This document shows positions 31,752 through 44,556 of a stretch of 64,000 bases of DNA, piece by piece. Numbering within the stretch: the first letter of the stretch is position 1; each line of letters begins with the position of its first letter. The translations under genes were made by a program, and so were the position numbers. Source of the DNA: Opeltia flavorubescens (taxonomy: Eukaryota; Ascomycota; Lecanoromycetes; Teloschistales; Teloschistaceae); the NCBI GenBank assembly GCA_000442125.1, contig KE546969.1, positions 1,550,001 to 1,614,000 of the forward strand, given 5' to 3'. The notes beneath the pieces are model-generated. The model had not been told where the DNA came from. It was given only the letters and a program-made list of their open reading frames with translations, and searched no databases.

Positions 31752-34700
31752 ATGGGGAGACCAGCAGCTGTCAAGGCTCGCCAGTCTAGCTCCAGTGCTG
31801 AATCGCCGTCAGATATCTCAATGATTGACGCGAAGAGCACACCTCGCGATGAAAAACCTGCTCCCAATAATGACGATGTCTCCATGGTCCGTGTCCCCAA
31901 GTCTTGAGAAGCAAGGCGTTTCATGTCGTCGCTGGACGCGACTTGCGAGAATCTGAGCGCGTCATGACTGACTCTGAGTCCAACAGGTCGATCAGGACAC
32001 ACCAGACTACACCGTAAGTCAAGAACAACCGGACGTCAAGATCTTTAACAACACTGGCGCATTGTCGTCACGCTCGAGGACATTTCTGATATTGATATGT
32101 AGGATTCAGATACCAATCCTAATACAACCGCAAGTAGTGTCTTCGGCGATGCTGCTCCAACAGACGGCCGAAAACGCCGAATAGAAGCCACTCAACTACG
32201 GAAGAGCGTATTTGGCAAAAAGCATAATAGGCTCGATGAATCAAAGGTAGCTTTGCATTATAGTTCATCTCATACCAGCGGCCGAGTCTGAAGAGAAATA
32301 TGCTTATCATATTGAATAATATAGGAAGATGATTCTATTCGGAGATTTCGTTACTTGCTTGGCCTTACTGATCTCTTCCGCCATTTTATTGACGCAAGCC
32401 ACAACCCACGTATCAAAGAGATTATGGTTGAGATAGATCGTCAAAATGAAGAACAGGCTGCGAAAGCTAAGCGGCAACATGCGCGAACGGGAGGTGCAAA
32501 AGGTGGACGTATGCGAAGAACAGAACAAGAGGAGGATGCGGAATTGTTGAAGGATGAAAAGCGCGGTGGAAAAGCTGAGATTGTTTTCCGGGGTTCTCCA
32601 GCCTTCGTTCAGAACGGCGAGATGAGAGATTATCAGGTCGATGGGTTGAATTGGCTGGTCTCCCTGCATGAGAACGGAATATCTGGAATTCTAGCAGACG
32701 AAATGGGTCTAGGAAAAACTTTACAGACCATCGCTTTCCTGGGTTACCTGCGACATATGCGCGAGATCACAGGTCCGCATTTGATTGTTGTCCCGAAGTC
32801 GACGTTGGACAACTGGAAAAGAGAATTCACAAAATGGACTCCAGAGGTTGACTTGCTTATACTTCAAGGTGTCAAAGATGAACGGCACCAATTGATCAAT
32901 GATCGGCTTGTTGATGAGAAATTCGACGTCTGCATCACAAGCTACGAAATGATCTTACGAGAGAAATCTCACCTCAAGAAATTTGCTTGGGAGTACATCA
33001 TTATTGATGAAGCCCATCGAATAAAGAATGAAGAGTCGTCTCTCGCGCAAATCATCCGCATATTCAACTCTCGTAACCGACTCTTGATCACCGGCACACC
33101 CTTACAAAATAACCTTCACGAGCTCTGGGCCTTATTGAACTTTCTTCTGCCTGATGTGTTCGGAGACTCGGAAGCTTTTGATTCGTGGTTCACCAACCAA
33201 GAAGAAGATCAAGACACGGTTGTTCAACAACTGCATAGGGTCTTGCGACCCTTCCTGCTGCGCCGGGTCAAGAGCGATGTCGAAAAGAGCCTCTTACCGA
33301 AGAAAGAAGTCAACCTCTATATTGGGATGTCAGATATGCAAGTCAAATGGTACAAGAAGATCTTGGAAAAGGACATAGATGCCGTGAATGGTGCTGCTGG
33401 CAAACGAGAGTCGAAGACTAGACTTCTCAACATTGTGATGCAGCTTCGTAAATGCTGTAATCATCCCTACTTGTTTGAAGGCGCTGAGCCTGGGCCGCCT
33501 TACACGACTGACGAGCACTTGATATATAACGCCGGCAAAATGGTGATGCTCGACAAGATCTTGACACGAATGAAGAAACAAGGCAGCCGAGTTCTGATCT
33601 TCTCCCAAATGAGCAGAGTACTCGACATACTGGAAGATTACTGCGTTTTCCGAGAACACAAATACAACCGAATCGATGGCTCTACAGCGCATGAGGACCG
33701 TATTGCTGCTATTGATGAATACAACGCCCCGGACTCCGAGAAATTCGTCTTCCTTCTCACTACCCGTGCTGGTGGTCTGGGTATTAACCTTACCAGTGCA
33801 GACATTGTAATCCTCTTCGATAGCGATTGGAACCCTCAGGCAGATCTTCAGGCTATGGACCGTGCCCATCGAATTGGTCAAACGAAACAGGTCGTTGTCT
33901 TTCGGTTCGTGACAGAGCAAGCTATTGAGGAGAAGGTCCTCGAGCGAGCTGCGCAAAAACTACGGTTAGATCAACTCGTCATTCAGCAAGGCCGAGCTCA
34001 GCAGGCGGCAAAACAGGCTGCTTCAAAGGATGAGCTGCTGAACATGATTCAGCATGGGGCCGAGAAGGTTTTTGAAAGCAAAGGTCCAACGGGCAATCTG
34101 GCCAGCAAATCAGACCTCTCCGACGACGATATTGATGCCATTCTTCGACACGGTGAAGAGCGAACAGCCGCACTCAATGCAAGATACGAAAAGCTGGGTA
34201 TCGATGACCTGCAAAAGTTCACGTCCGACAATGCCTACGAATGGAACGGGGAAAACTTTGCTTCAAATGCTAAGAAAGACATTGGTATTGCATGGATCAA
34301 TCCATCAAAACGTGAACGGAAAGAACAGTCGTATTCAATGGACAAATACTATCGGCAGGCATTATCCACTGGTGGTAGGACGGCAGATGCCAAACCCAAA
34401 GCTCCACGCGCACCGAAGCAAATCCAGATCCACGATTACCAATTCTTCCCTCCAAGATTACAACAACTCCAGGACCAGGAAACCGCTTTCTTCCGCAAGG
34501 AACTAGGATTCAAAGTGCCGTTACCCGACCGGGAGGACCTGACTGACGAGGAGAAGGAGGCCGAACGAGCACTCGAACAGCAAGAAATTGACGATGCCAT
34601 CGAATTGACTGAAGCGGAGCGTGACGAGAAAGAGGCTCTATCCGAGCAAGGCTTTGCGACCTGGAATCGAAGAGACTTCCAGCAATTTATCAACGGATCT

Positions 34701-35462
34701 GCGAAGTACGGGCGTACCAACTACGCTGGCATAGCGGAAGAAGTCGACGGTAAAAACGAGAAGGAAATCAAAGAGTACGCTATCAAGTTCTGGCAGAAAT
34801 ACAAAAGCATCGCGGACTACCCCAAGTACATTGCCACAATCGAGGCCGGGGAGGATAAGGCTCGAAAACTAAATCATCAACGAAAGATGCTACGAAAGAA
34901 AATGGAGATGTATCGAGTGCCATTACAACAGCTTAAGCTCAATTATTCCGTATCGACAACAAATAAGAAAGTCTACACTGAAGAGGAAGATCGCTTCTTG
35001 CTTGTGATGTTGGATCGATTGGGAGTGGATGGTGAGGGTATCCATGAGAGAATACGAGATGAGATTCGAGAGAGTCCCCTTTTCCGCTTCGACTGGTTTT
35101 TCCTGAGCCGAACGCCGGTTGAAATCAGTCGTCGGTGCACGACTCTGTTGACGACTGTGGCTCGTGAGTTTGAGATTGTTGATAAGATGACCAACGGTTC
35201 TGGCAAAGGACGGGCTCGAGACGAGGAGGAGGAAGAGGTTGAAGAGGAGGTGGCACCGCCCAAGAAGAAAGCAAAGAATGGTGTCAAGGTACGTTGACCT
35301 CAGCTTCGACATTTAATTAATGCTAATGTATCGACGAAGAACAAACAACTCGATGCGGTGAAGAATGGCAGCAAACCAAGTACAGCTCAAACGTCACGAG
35401 CGAGTAGCGTAGCCTCAAACGGGGCGTCACCAAAAACCAAAGGGAAGGGCAAGAAAAAGTAA
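31752..35462 (+). CDS. ISW2: ISWI chromatin-remodelling ATPase
   Basis: Five exons, 31752-31886, 31987-32013, 32103-32246, 32325-35288, 35340-35462; all introns phase 0, sum 1130 residues, normal for ISWI. Snf2 helicase motifs: I in [14 protein letters not shown] in [13 protein letters not shown] in [14 protein letters not shown] in [10 protein letters not shown] and [11 protein letters not shown]-terminal HAND region, SANT-like segment ([21 protein letters not shown]) and SLIDE ([17 protein letters not shown]). Acidic and Lys-rich tail. It slides and spaces nucleosomes using ATP, with an Acf1/Itc1-type partner in the nucleus. Fungi commonly have one ISWI matching both ISW1 and ISW2; the choice of symbol is approximate. 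The 27-bp second exon is inferred from phase and splice sites. Confidence 0.97.
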
Positions 35463-35920
35463 TGTTGTAGGTGTTAATGTGTGTACTCAGATTTACAATG
35501 GTATGGCGCATCTGGGGTCAAGTGGCATGTCCGAATTGCCGATGAGGACATTGGCGTTCGGCAGGGATGGAATACTTTAATACGGTGGACTAACTCAGCT
35601 GTTAGTGAAAGCATGGCAAGGTGGTTGCACTGAAAGATGTACATTAGCATGATTATGAGCATAGAATTGGCAGTTTGATGGCTACAGTCAGAGACTGTTT
35701 GCAACATACTTCATCCGACTATACCCGTGAAAAAAAAGGTCCCTGTGACATATCGTTGTGTTGCCCGGGCTTTCTGATTAGGACTCTAGCCCACATCCAC
35801 CAGTCCCTCACTCTCTAATTCCCTTCTCTGTTCCATCCCGCCCCGCTGGAACCCGCCCTTTACATCTGCCTTTGGGTTTCTCGTCACATAATCATACAGC
35901 ACTTCCAATCACTCTATTCT
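35463..35920. other. Convergent intergenic region
   Basis: 458 bp between the 3' ends of ISWI and the DMAC1-like gene. A run of eight A near 35731 may be a poly(A) or terminator context. No gene is seen. Confidence 0.4.
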
Positions 35921-36288
35921 TCAATTCACCAACCTATAAAGCCCCATCCCTGCCAACACCGCGCTCAATCCTACTACTCCGCCCCCTCTCGCTCTCATCC
36001 CAAACCTAGACCCACTTTTCAAGATCTCTGCCTGCCGGGCTTGCAGCTGTGTGGTGCCCGAATAGTAGGTGTAAGCGCCGAGCGCGAGGAAGGCGGATGC
36101 ACCTATATCAAATGGAGATCTTAAGTCAGAACTGGTGTTAGGGAGGAGGAGGGGGATATCGAGGAATGCGGGAGGGGGGATAAAGTACCGGTTATACGGC
36201 AGGAAAGGCAATCTTCTTTGTCGGCGGCGAGGACGTCGTTGAGCTTTTCGGGCTGGGAGAGTTTGTAGAGGGAGAGGTCTTTGGACAT
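35921..36288 (-). CDS. DMAC1-like (DUF4536) small mitochondrial membrane protein
   Basis: Two exons, 36288-36189 and 36102-35921, give 93 residues. The intron removes a stretch that would otherwise read on as Pro-rich sequence; after splicing the conserved block DCLSCRITGASAFLALGAYTYY forms around residues 27-48. Two hydrophobic spans (FLALGAYTYYS and VVGLSAVLAGMGLYRL) are separated by a basic loop, as in the TMEM261/DMAC1 family, whose human member assembles the distal membrane arm of respiratory complex I. A CxxC pair (CLSC) is kept. Mitochondrial inner-membrane placement is from the family. Divergent from OSH3. Confidence 0.8.
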
Positions 36289-36941
36289 GTGTGGGAGGTT
36301 TGGAGGGGTTGGGCTCGTTGGTGAGGGATGGGGGGAGGAGAGATGGAGGAGCTTGGGATGAGTGTGGCGGGATCTGCCAAGCGCACGCGCTGGCGGAGCG
36401 GGAAATCTTAATTCGATTGCCGATGATTCTTCCACATAAGGACTCTGGAACGACAGAGACTACTCATGATCGTCCAGCTCGTACAGAAAAGGCATTACCT
36501 TCTTTGAAGATAAGGTAGAATGCACGGACCACTATTAAGCACTGCATCTATCCGAATCTGCAAGCATCCTTGCATTGCGTCAGAACTCTAAATATCAAGG
36601 TGCAGCTTTGTATTGGCAGGTCGTACGAACATCATGAGAGCTACCATCATCATTATTGACATTAAATTGGTATACGAATAAAAGAAGTAGGTGTACAAGA
36701 TTATTGTTCTAATGACGTCAAAGCCGTTGAACGAATCTCGCGTTCTCGGCCGTTTCTCGGATCTGGGGTAATCCCGTTGGCCGTTTGACGATCACCTGGT
36801 AACATCACGCACCTTGATGAGGTGAGCTTACGGTACCGTATCAGCAATTTGCCTGCCATGTTTTACAAAGCCACGGAAATTTTAAACAGTGTACGCTTGT
36901 CGAGGCAACAATAAAGCGTTTCGACTGTTACAGCCACAGAT
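36289..36941. promoter_or_regulatory. Divergent promoter, DMAC1-like / OSH3
   Basis: 653 bp between two head-to-head ATGs. Short G-rich block close to the DMAC1 start on the plus strand. No named site. Confidence 0.45.
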
Positions 36942-39900
36942 ATGGAACAATTAGAGATCCACAGCAAGGTACCGAATTCCTTAAAGGAACCGTTGACTCG
37001 TGCTTTCTAACGGCTGATTTACTAGTCATATCTTGTTCGATGGGTCGATGTAAAAGCTGGATGCACCATCTCCTGGTCTATACAAGCTCATAAAAAGTCG
37101 ATTCGCTTTGGGATTTTCAAGCACCCTGGAGGTGGCATCGCTCCGACACCGAAGCTTCCCTCGTCCACTTTCGAAGCCCCACCCACTCCTGGCCTGCATC
37201 CTGCCGATGCTTCTCAAGATTCCATACAGCAACCAAATGGCTCATCAGCCGCGGTCGAGAAATTAAAGAGCATCGGGCTTAAACCAATATCGTGGCATGG
37301 AACATGCGAAGCAAATAGAGTAACCGCTGGCCAGTACGATGTTCCTCAGGACGAAGGTGGCATGTACGGGCTGGTTTTCGACAACACCTTCTCAAAGCAA
37401 TTCTCCAAGACTGTCACATTTGTACTCCTGATCTACCCTACCGATTGCCCACCTCCAACGAATCACCAGATCCAAGGTCGTCCCGCCCTGAACGGACAAT
37501 TCCGTCGCGTCAGTCGAAGTCATAGGATAAAGCTGGGTCCACGAGATTCTTCAGACTCTGTATCTCAATGCGAACCTCTCAGTTCAGAGCCTTCTCAGGA
37601 TCCGGTTCAACGGAGTTCGCTTGATGGCAAAAACTCAGCCCCTTTTTCTGGGGTTCTCCAAAAGCGACGTCGCAAGAAGCACCAAGGCTTTGCCCGTCGA
37701 TTCTTTGTATTGGATTTCTCTTCATCAACCTTGACCTATTATCACGATCGAAATACTGCTGCACTCCGTGGGGCTATTCCGTTGTCTCTTGCAGCCATAG
37801 GCGCGAATGTAAAGACGAGAGACATCTCTATTGACTCGGGAGCAGAAATATGGCATCTTCGAGCGTTGAACGCAAAGGAATTCGAAGCCTGGAAAAATGC
37901 GCTGGAGCTTGCAAGACTTCCGCATAGTCCAACCTCACCTGGTGGTCTGGTGAGAGGACAACCACCCTGCAGAAATTTCTCTTCCGTACAGCCCAATGTG
38001 GAAGAAGGAGAATGGGCAAAGGTGGAAAGTCTGGTGAACCGCATACAAGAATCCCGGGAGAATGTCAGAATGATGGTCAAAGAGACAGATCCCAGATACC
38101 TATCTCTAGCCGCGCCAAAGCCGCCATTTGAGCGGAAGTCCACTGCCTCAAGTAATTCGGAAAGTCCATCCGAACAAAGCCTTGGGCAAAGCTTTCCAGG
38201 AGACGGGGACAGAAGACCATTCTGGAAACGCAAGTCAAGCAGCGAGAAGTCGGGCTCCAGCTTCTTCAGGCGAAGCGTGTCGGCACAAGCCACCTCGACG
38301 CCATTTTCTCGGAGTATGCCAAGTACTCCCAATGAGTCGGTCATTCCTGGATCAGCTGGTGGGACGCTGGCAAGCCACGCCGAAGAAAACCTCCATGATC
38401 ACTGCATGACACTGCTACATGATCTTGATACCGTCGTTGCAGAATTCGCAATTCTACTGGAAGGAAACAAACAGCGCCGCGCATATGTAAGNCCTTCGCC
38501 GGTCACAGATACATCACGGTATAGCATCGATACCTTAGGTGACTCGCAGGAATTTTACGATGCTGAGACCGGCGAAATTTCCCAGCTTCTTGCAATACAA
38601 CATGAGAGTGACGAAGACGAAGGCAGATTGGACCACGGACAGGCATCTGATGATGATTCTGCCAGCGAGATTGACGGGTCACCAAATGACGACCTGATAC
38701 ACGCCCCTCAGGCCGCTGCCTTGTCCGCCTATCCCCAAAAACCACATTCCTTGACTCCTTTGCCAGCGCAATGGGTGAAGCGTCGTACAGCTGTTCTACC
38801 GCCTAGTGTGATGCCACCCAGCCTCATCGGTTTTCTCCGGAAAAATGTTGGAAAAGACTTCTCGACGATATCAATGCCCGTGTCCGCGAACGAACCCCTT
38901 TCTCTTCTTCAACGCGCCTCCGAACAACTCGAATACTCTCAGCTCCTCGATTCTGCCGCCAATACCTCCCACTCTAGCAATCAGCGTCTTCTTTACGTCA
39001 CCGCTTTCGCCATCTCCACTTTGTCATATGCCCGAGTCAAAGAACGCGCTATCCGCAAACCTTTCAATCCCATGCTCGGTGAAACATTCGAGCTTGTTCG
39101 CGAGGATCGTGGCTTTCGCTTTGTTGCAGAGAAAGTGTGCCATCGACCTGTGCGCATGGCTTGCCAAGCTGAGAGCGAGAAGTGGACTTTCGCCCAGGCG
39201 CCCATGCCTACTCAGAAGTTCTGGGGTAAGAGCGCCGAATTGATAACCGAAGGTCGAGCTCGTGTCGTCTCGCACACCACGGGTGACCGTTTCACTTGGA
39301 CACCGGCAACATGTTTCCTGCGCAATATTATTGCTGGCGAGAAGTATGTCGAACCTGTGGGCACCATGACGGTCACGAACGAAGCAAATGGCGAACACGC
39401 AATTGTCACGTTTAAGTCCAAAGGCATGTTCTCCGGCCGCAGCGAGGATGTTGTGGTCCAGACCTTCGATAGCTACGGCGATGATCTACCGCTTGGTCTG
39501 GTTGGGAAATGGACCTCACAGCTTGCCGTCACCGAAAACGGTACGCCAAAGGTCGAACAGCCGCCTATGTGGAAGGTGGAGGAACTACCGCCTGATGTGG
39601 CTAAGCGGTACGGGTTTACGACGTTCGCGGCGCAGCTTAACGAGATGACGGCGCTGGAGAAGGGCAAGTGTGCGCCTTCTGATAGTAGATTGAGACCGGA
39701 TCAGAGGTTACTCGAGGAAAACGCCTTTGACGAGGCGGAAGGGTTGAAAGGAAGGTTGGAAGAGGCGCAGAGAAAGAGGAGGAAGGAAGAAAAAGAGGGA
39801 GAGTGGGCCCCGAAGTGGTTTCGGAAGGTGGACGGCTTAGATTCGGGGGAGGAGGTATGGAGACTGAAGGACGGCCCGGAAGGCTATTGGGAAAGGAGAA

Positions 39901-39944
39901 GTAGAGGAGCTTGGGCGGGTTTGGAGAGGGTGTTTGATGACTGA
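36942..39944 (+). CDS. OSH3: Oxysterol-binding-protein homologue, OSH3 type
   Basis: Two exons, 36942-36968 and 37026-39944, give 981 residues. Order: GOLD-like domain (about 1-150, SYLVRWVDVKAG, DNTFSKQFSKTVTFVLLIYP); PH domain (about 215-310, FSGVLQKRRRKKHQGFARRFF); Ser-rich linker; an FFAT-like EFYDAE at about 518 for binding ER VAP proteins; ORD lipid-binding domain from about 608 (LIGFLRKNVGKDFS, NPMLGETFELV). The ORP signature EQVSHHPP reads EKVCHRPV here, as expected for the Osh3 branch. Family role: PI4P-linked lipid exchange at ER-plasma membrane contacts. The ambiguous base at 38492 falls in one codon; a 22-bp intron there is excluded by frame. Confidence 0.96.
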
Positions 39945-40803
39945 AGGCTACGCTGTGAAATGACTGGAGAAGGGTCAAGCATAGAGTGGGCTTCAGATGT
40001 GAAATAGCACTGTAAAATGGTATATAAACCTCATCTCTGGGAGAATATCAGCGTGTTGATTTTCTTTTGCTTCTTACTGCATTGCTCAAATTTTCCACCA
40101 ATTCCAAGACAATATTTCCATGACCCAGATACACTCACTCACTCACCGAAAATTCCGACTCAAAGGAAATCCTTACGTAAGCAGCTATCTTTAACCTACG
40201 ACTTCCACATAGCTCTTAGATACCTCAAGCCTACATCCCTACTTACCGTCAACATGCTTTGTTCATTCGTATAACGTGCACCTTCTAGGTTTTGCGCACG
40301 GTGTGTTACATATATCTCACATATACGAGATACTTTCATCAGGGCGTCGTACCGGCTTATTAGTGAACGCCGAAGTCCGTTACATTCTAGACCTTGTACA
40401 ATGAGGCGAACTGCATGTTTCTCGCTTATTTGACTGTTGCCTGCCATTCTAGTTGTGCAAGTTATATTGGCTTTCGCTTCTGCTTATGAACTTCGACCAA
40501 TGTTAAGTCTCGATTCAATGCTCAAACTGGTCTCCTGCTCTGCGTAATTTGCTCGATCACTTGCTGCTGTATAACATGGCCATGAATTATGCTCTGCAGC
40601 ATGCTGATCCATGCGGTCATGGCATCTCCACTTCAGTGTCTACTCGAAGACCGCCATGAATGCCGGGGTCGACGTCAGCGCTCGAGTACAACATATTCAC
40701 GAGCTCAGAATGACTATAAGGACCCTTAAGTGAACATCGATACTGTACCTAATCTCTATTACATTCTTGGGTCTGTCTTCTTGAGATCCTATGAAACCAT
40801 GCT
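39945..40803. other. Intergenic, no gene seen
   Basis: 859 bp between two plus-strand genes, AT-rich with only short frames. It should contain the promoter of the PTH11-like receptor. Confidence 0.45.
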
Positions 40804-42269
40804 ATGGACAAATCATCGGCTGCCTATCAAGATCAACTCGCTCACTGGACAGATGATAAAACATCGGAGCTTCGAGGAACTGCTATTGTCCTCATCATCA
40901 TTACATGTCTGACTATCGCTCTGCGGTTCTGGGCACAGAGAATAATCAGAAAAGAATGGGCACTGGATAATATCATCATCTTGTTTGCTGCTGTACTTCC
41001 TCCTTGTATTCTTAAAAGTGATCCAGCTGAGACAAGGAATTCTACAAGGTAAATACCATAGCTGTGACGGCTGCTTGTCTTGTCGGTACGTCGAACTCCC
41101 CTGAGCGTCATGGTTTGCGATCTGTAAGTGTATCTCTGATAAGACTTTAGCATTCAGCAATGGTGTCGGCAAGCACATGGCTCGGGTGGTGGCCACTGAT
41201 CCTCACAAACCACGACAGCTGATTACAATACTAAAGGTAAGTTTAATGTTGAGCTTCATTACCACATCTGTCATTTGAAGTCATCATAATCACCAAAGCT
41301 ACCCAAGATAGCTAAATAAATTGTCATTCAGGCGAGGTACATAATCGGGGTGCTTCAAGGCCCATGTTTTGGTCTCATCAAAGTTTCCATCCTTCTATTC
41401 TACCGCCGTATCTTTACAATGCATCGCCGTACCTTCCAAGTCGCCTTTTATATCTTAGGCACGTATACTGCGCTCCTGACAATCGCTACGACTATTGTGT
41501 TCATGCTGCTATGTTTACCCATATCTTTCTCCTGGAATCGTGCGTACTTAATAGAAGGAATCCCGCCTCCGCATCCGGTCAATGGTCACTGTTCCCCGCA
41601 AAAGTCGTCCGTAGTAGCGACTCTGGTCGCCAATACCGTGTCTGATATTGCACTATTGGTGCTGCCGGCGATTGGGATCTGGAATCTGAGATTACCCAGG
41701 GGGAAGAAGGTGGGCTTGTTCGGAGTGTTTTCATTGGGCATTTTGTAGGCGGATACCCACCTGTTCTTCCTTACCATTTGTACGTCATAGCTAACAAGCA
41801 TCAAGTGTAGTTTTTGTAGGAGGAATCCGAATCTACTTTGGTTACAAAGCGACCGATACCATTGATATCCCCTGTAATGCCACCCCCTTTCCTGCATTCC
41901 GCACCCCTCCCCCAGACCTCTCTTTATTTTTGCTGTGTAGTGGCGACGTCTAGTATCACTAACCTGACTGTAATAGGGATCAACGCTCACATCATGATGT
42001 TGACCGCAGTCGAAAGCTGCGTGGGTATCGTCTGTGCCTCCCTTCCTCCAATGGCGCCGCTATTAAAGAAGTCAGAAAATTCACCGATTTCGCCTAGAGT
42101 AATCTGGAGCAGGATTCTCTCGCTCTTCATATCATCGTCATCTCGATCCCATCTAAGTCGGAGTCGGTCCCATACTCACGCCGATCCTTTCGACCAAGAC
42201 GGTAATTGCAGTCTACAAGCTCTACAGCCAGTGCACAAAGAGCAGCAGGTGTCCGTTATGAATGTGTGA
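40804..42269 (+). CDS. PTH11-like seven-helix membrane protein (fungal rhodopsin-type domain)
   Basis: Six exons, 40804-40992, 41049-41085, 41151-41236, 41332-41744, 41806-41873, 41941-42269; total 373 residues with matching phases. Helices: TAIVLIIITCLTIALRFW; DNIIILFAAVNTIAVTA; GVLQGPCFGLIKVSILLFYRR; a helix with YTALLTIATTIVFMLL; VANTVSDIALLVLPAIGIW; LFGVFSLGIF; and VESCVGIVCASLPPM, the usual last-helix motif of the family. CFGL..SILLFYRRIF is the strongest hallmark. Acceptor at 41805 was chosen because it alone keeps the frame (FVVFVGGIRIYFGY). Family members include the Pth11 surface receptor, but most have no known ligand and no CFEM domain is present here. The Ser/Arg-rich C-terminal tail may be longer through further introns. 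Confidence 0.85.
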
Positions 42270-43633
42270 CCTGATGTATCTGACGTCACCGAGAACTCTG
42301 GAAGTGAAAAGGCACGAGAGCTGTGGTAGACAAGAGTTTAGATCCTATGAGGTAGCCGACCGTCATGCAGGCGAACCCACCGAAGCATCGATAGTGGAGA
42401 GGGCAGAGAAGAGGGCCGAGGTTTGCAGCTGTCAAGAAATGCTGAATAAAGCAGTTAAACTGCTAATGAGACGCGACAAGAGATTGTACTATCGATAGGA
42501 GAGATGGCATGGAATATGTGTGCAATTTCAATTTCAAAGCGAGTACGGTGAGAAGGAAGTCAAAGGAGAAACAACATACCAGTCCACGCGTCATTTTATC
42601 TTTCTTTCCATATTGCTCACATCATTCTGACGAGCTTGGTTCGGGCTATGTGCGAAAGGTTATTTGCTACAGCTTGGATCCTATACGCAAAAAGTTTCTG
42701 CCTTTCGGCGGCTGGACGCGGGTATGGCGCCTGCGTTGGATTACAGTACTTGGCAAATATGCCGATGGCTGTCGTCTACTTCCACATATCATACGCTTCG
42801 CTTTCAGTCTTTATCAATCCCTCTATTTGTCAGATTATAGAATGTTGCAGTGTGAAGCGATATAACGTGGTTCGGCGCTCTGGAGCAGATAGTCCACTCC
42901 CGAGGCATTCTGATACGCAAAGTTCAGGTCCTACTCATAATGTGGGCCTTAGTACACCGAGCAATCCCGATGCAATCGATTCGGTATTCTTCGTGACTTA
43001 AAGATGAAGTATGGAGACAAGGTATTCCACAAGTTAATGTGATCTTCAGTGGCCGCTCCTAGCTCCAATCCTTCAAAGGATTCAGTGTCGATCTCGCAAA
43101 TCCACCCAATCGTAGCGAATTAGGCTGACCGAGCAGAGGTCAGAATCACATACCCTCATTTAATTGAATTCATCATCATAACTGGTACGTCTACTAGATA
43201 TTGACGCTATCGTAGCTCTCGTCTTCGTCGATTGGTAATATTGGAAGCCCAATCAGTGAGCCCGGCTATCTGTCCCTGGAATCGCTAACTAGATCCAGCC
43301 AGCCGACTAAACCTCGTGTTACAAAGCTTTATTTGCATAATGCATTTGACCGAATGATTATCAGGATGTCCAGTGGCAGAGATCATTATTTGAAAATATC
43401 TCAAAACGGGGAGTTTCGACCAAATTCTTCTTGGAGACACAATCAATCTTCGTAAATGCTTGACCTACTTCATTGTGGAGGAGTAGAATAGTCGACGAGT
43501 TATCTAAAGGAAATCCGACCTCCAGAAGGGCGGGTACAGACATACGAATTTTGTTTCTTCTGAAAGTCATTGCTAGATCTCGAGATTCTACGCACAGGCA
43601 GTCGAACACGGCGTCTGTCACAAAAGCGAAGCT
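42270..43633. other. Intergenic, unassigned frames
   Basis: 1.36 kb. Overlapping plus-strand frames at 42509-43001 include a hydrophobic stretch (YLANMPMAVVYFHISYASLSVF) followed by a polar tail, but no family is recognised and splice sites are weak. They could be the tail of the receptor gene or a small decayed gene. A minus-strand frame at 43361-43714 overlaps the start of the next gene and is probably a shadow. Confidence 0.35.
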
Positions 43634-44556
43634 ATGCCTCGCCAAATCACTCTCCAAGAAAAGCACCCCGAGCTCTACGCCCGCGATCACTACATTGATC
43701 CCGCAAGCCGGCAACGGAGGGTCCCTATGGAAGTGCTTTGCTTGGGATACATGCGTACCGGCACAGCTTGTCCGTCTTCCCTTCTCGCTCCTCTCATACC
43801 ATCTCTGTTTGGCATCTCCCCTCTTCCATTGAGCTCAAAATAACATCTCCTTCTCCAAAACAGCAATGCAGACAGCACTCAACCTGCTCGGAGTCCCCTG
43901 CTGTCATTCATTTTCCTTGTATAGCCATATCCGCGACGTTGACACCTGGATTAGCGCCTTCGATGCCAAATTCTTGGGCCGTGGCGCCCCGTTCACGCGC
44001 ACGGAATGGGATCAGCTACTGTCTGACTACGGCGCTAGCTTTTTGGGAGGATCTCCTCGTCGCGTATCCAGAAGCGAAGGTCGTGCTAATGGAACGCGAT
44101 GTCGAGCGTTGGTTCCGCAGTTTTGATGATGCAGTCATCAAGGTCATGTGGGGATGGTGGGGGAATAAGCTTGCTGACTTGGAACGGGGTTTCGTTGGCC
44201 GGTTAAGGGATGTACACATACGCTGGGCGAAGGATTGGATGCGTGTACATTCTGAAAGAGAGATGCGTGCCAAAGCACGAGAAAGATATCAGGAGCATTA
44301 CCAAATGGTGAGGAGTGTGGTTCCGAAAGAAAGACTGTTAGAGTATGAGTTAGGGAGTGGATGGAGGCCGCTTTGTGAGTTCCTGGGAAGGAAAATACCA
44401 GATGTGGAGTTTCCAAGGGTAAATGAGACGGCGTCTATGCAGGAGAAGATAAGGATCATCGTGAGGCGAGGAGTCATTCGGCTCCTGACGAAGATTTTTC
44501 TGTGGCTGGGACCATTCGTCTTGGCTTTCTTGCTATGGAGAAGATTTTATTACTGA
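43634..44556 (+). CDS. P-loop sulfotransferase-like protein, reading frame disrupted
   Basis: Exon 1 43634-43769 and exon 2 from 43864. They join in CLGYMRTGTASMQTALN, the phosphosulfate-binding P-loop of the fungal sulfotransferase family (PF17784 type). The frame carries FDAKFLGRGAPF and EWDQLLSDYGA, then the expected continuation (..FWEDLLVAYPEAKVVLMERD..) is found in another frame from about 44038. The segment normally between them (VTDxPxx-like, about six residues) is absent, so a small deletion fits better than an intron; the space is too short for one. The second part runs to a stop at 44556 and ends in a hydrophobic, tail-anchor-like segment (FLWLGPFVLAFLLWRRF). Either a young pseudogene or a consensus error. 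Coding-strand skew turns G-rich at about the same place. Confidence 0.7.

Noticed and set aside
38486-38507. Possible 22-bp intron in OSH3 (GTAAGN..CACAG)
   Set aside because: Too short for a fungal intron and the phases before and after do not agree; reading straight through keeps a sensible linker.
42509-43001. Two overlapping plus-strand frames with a hydrophobic stretch
   Set aside because: No recognised family, no convincing splice sites, and neither joins in phase to the receptor gene; left as unassigned.
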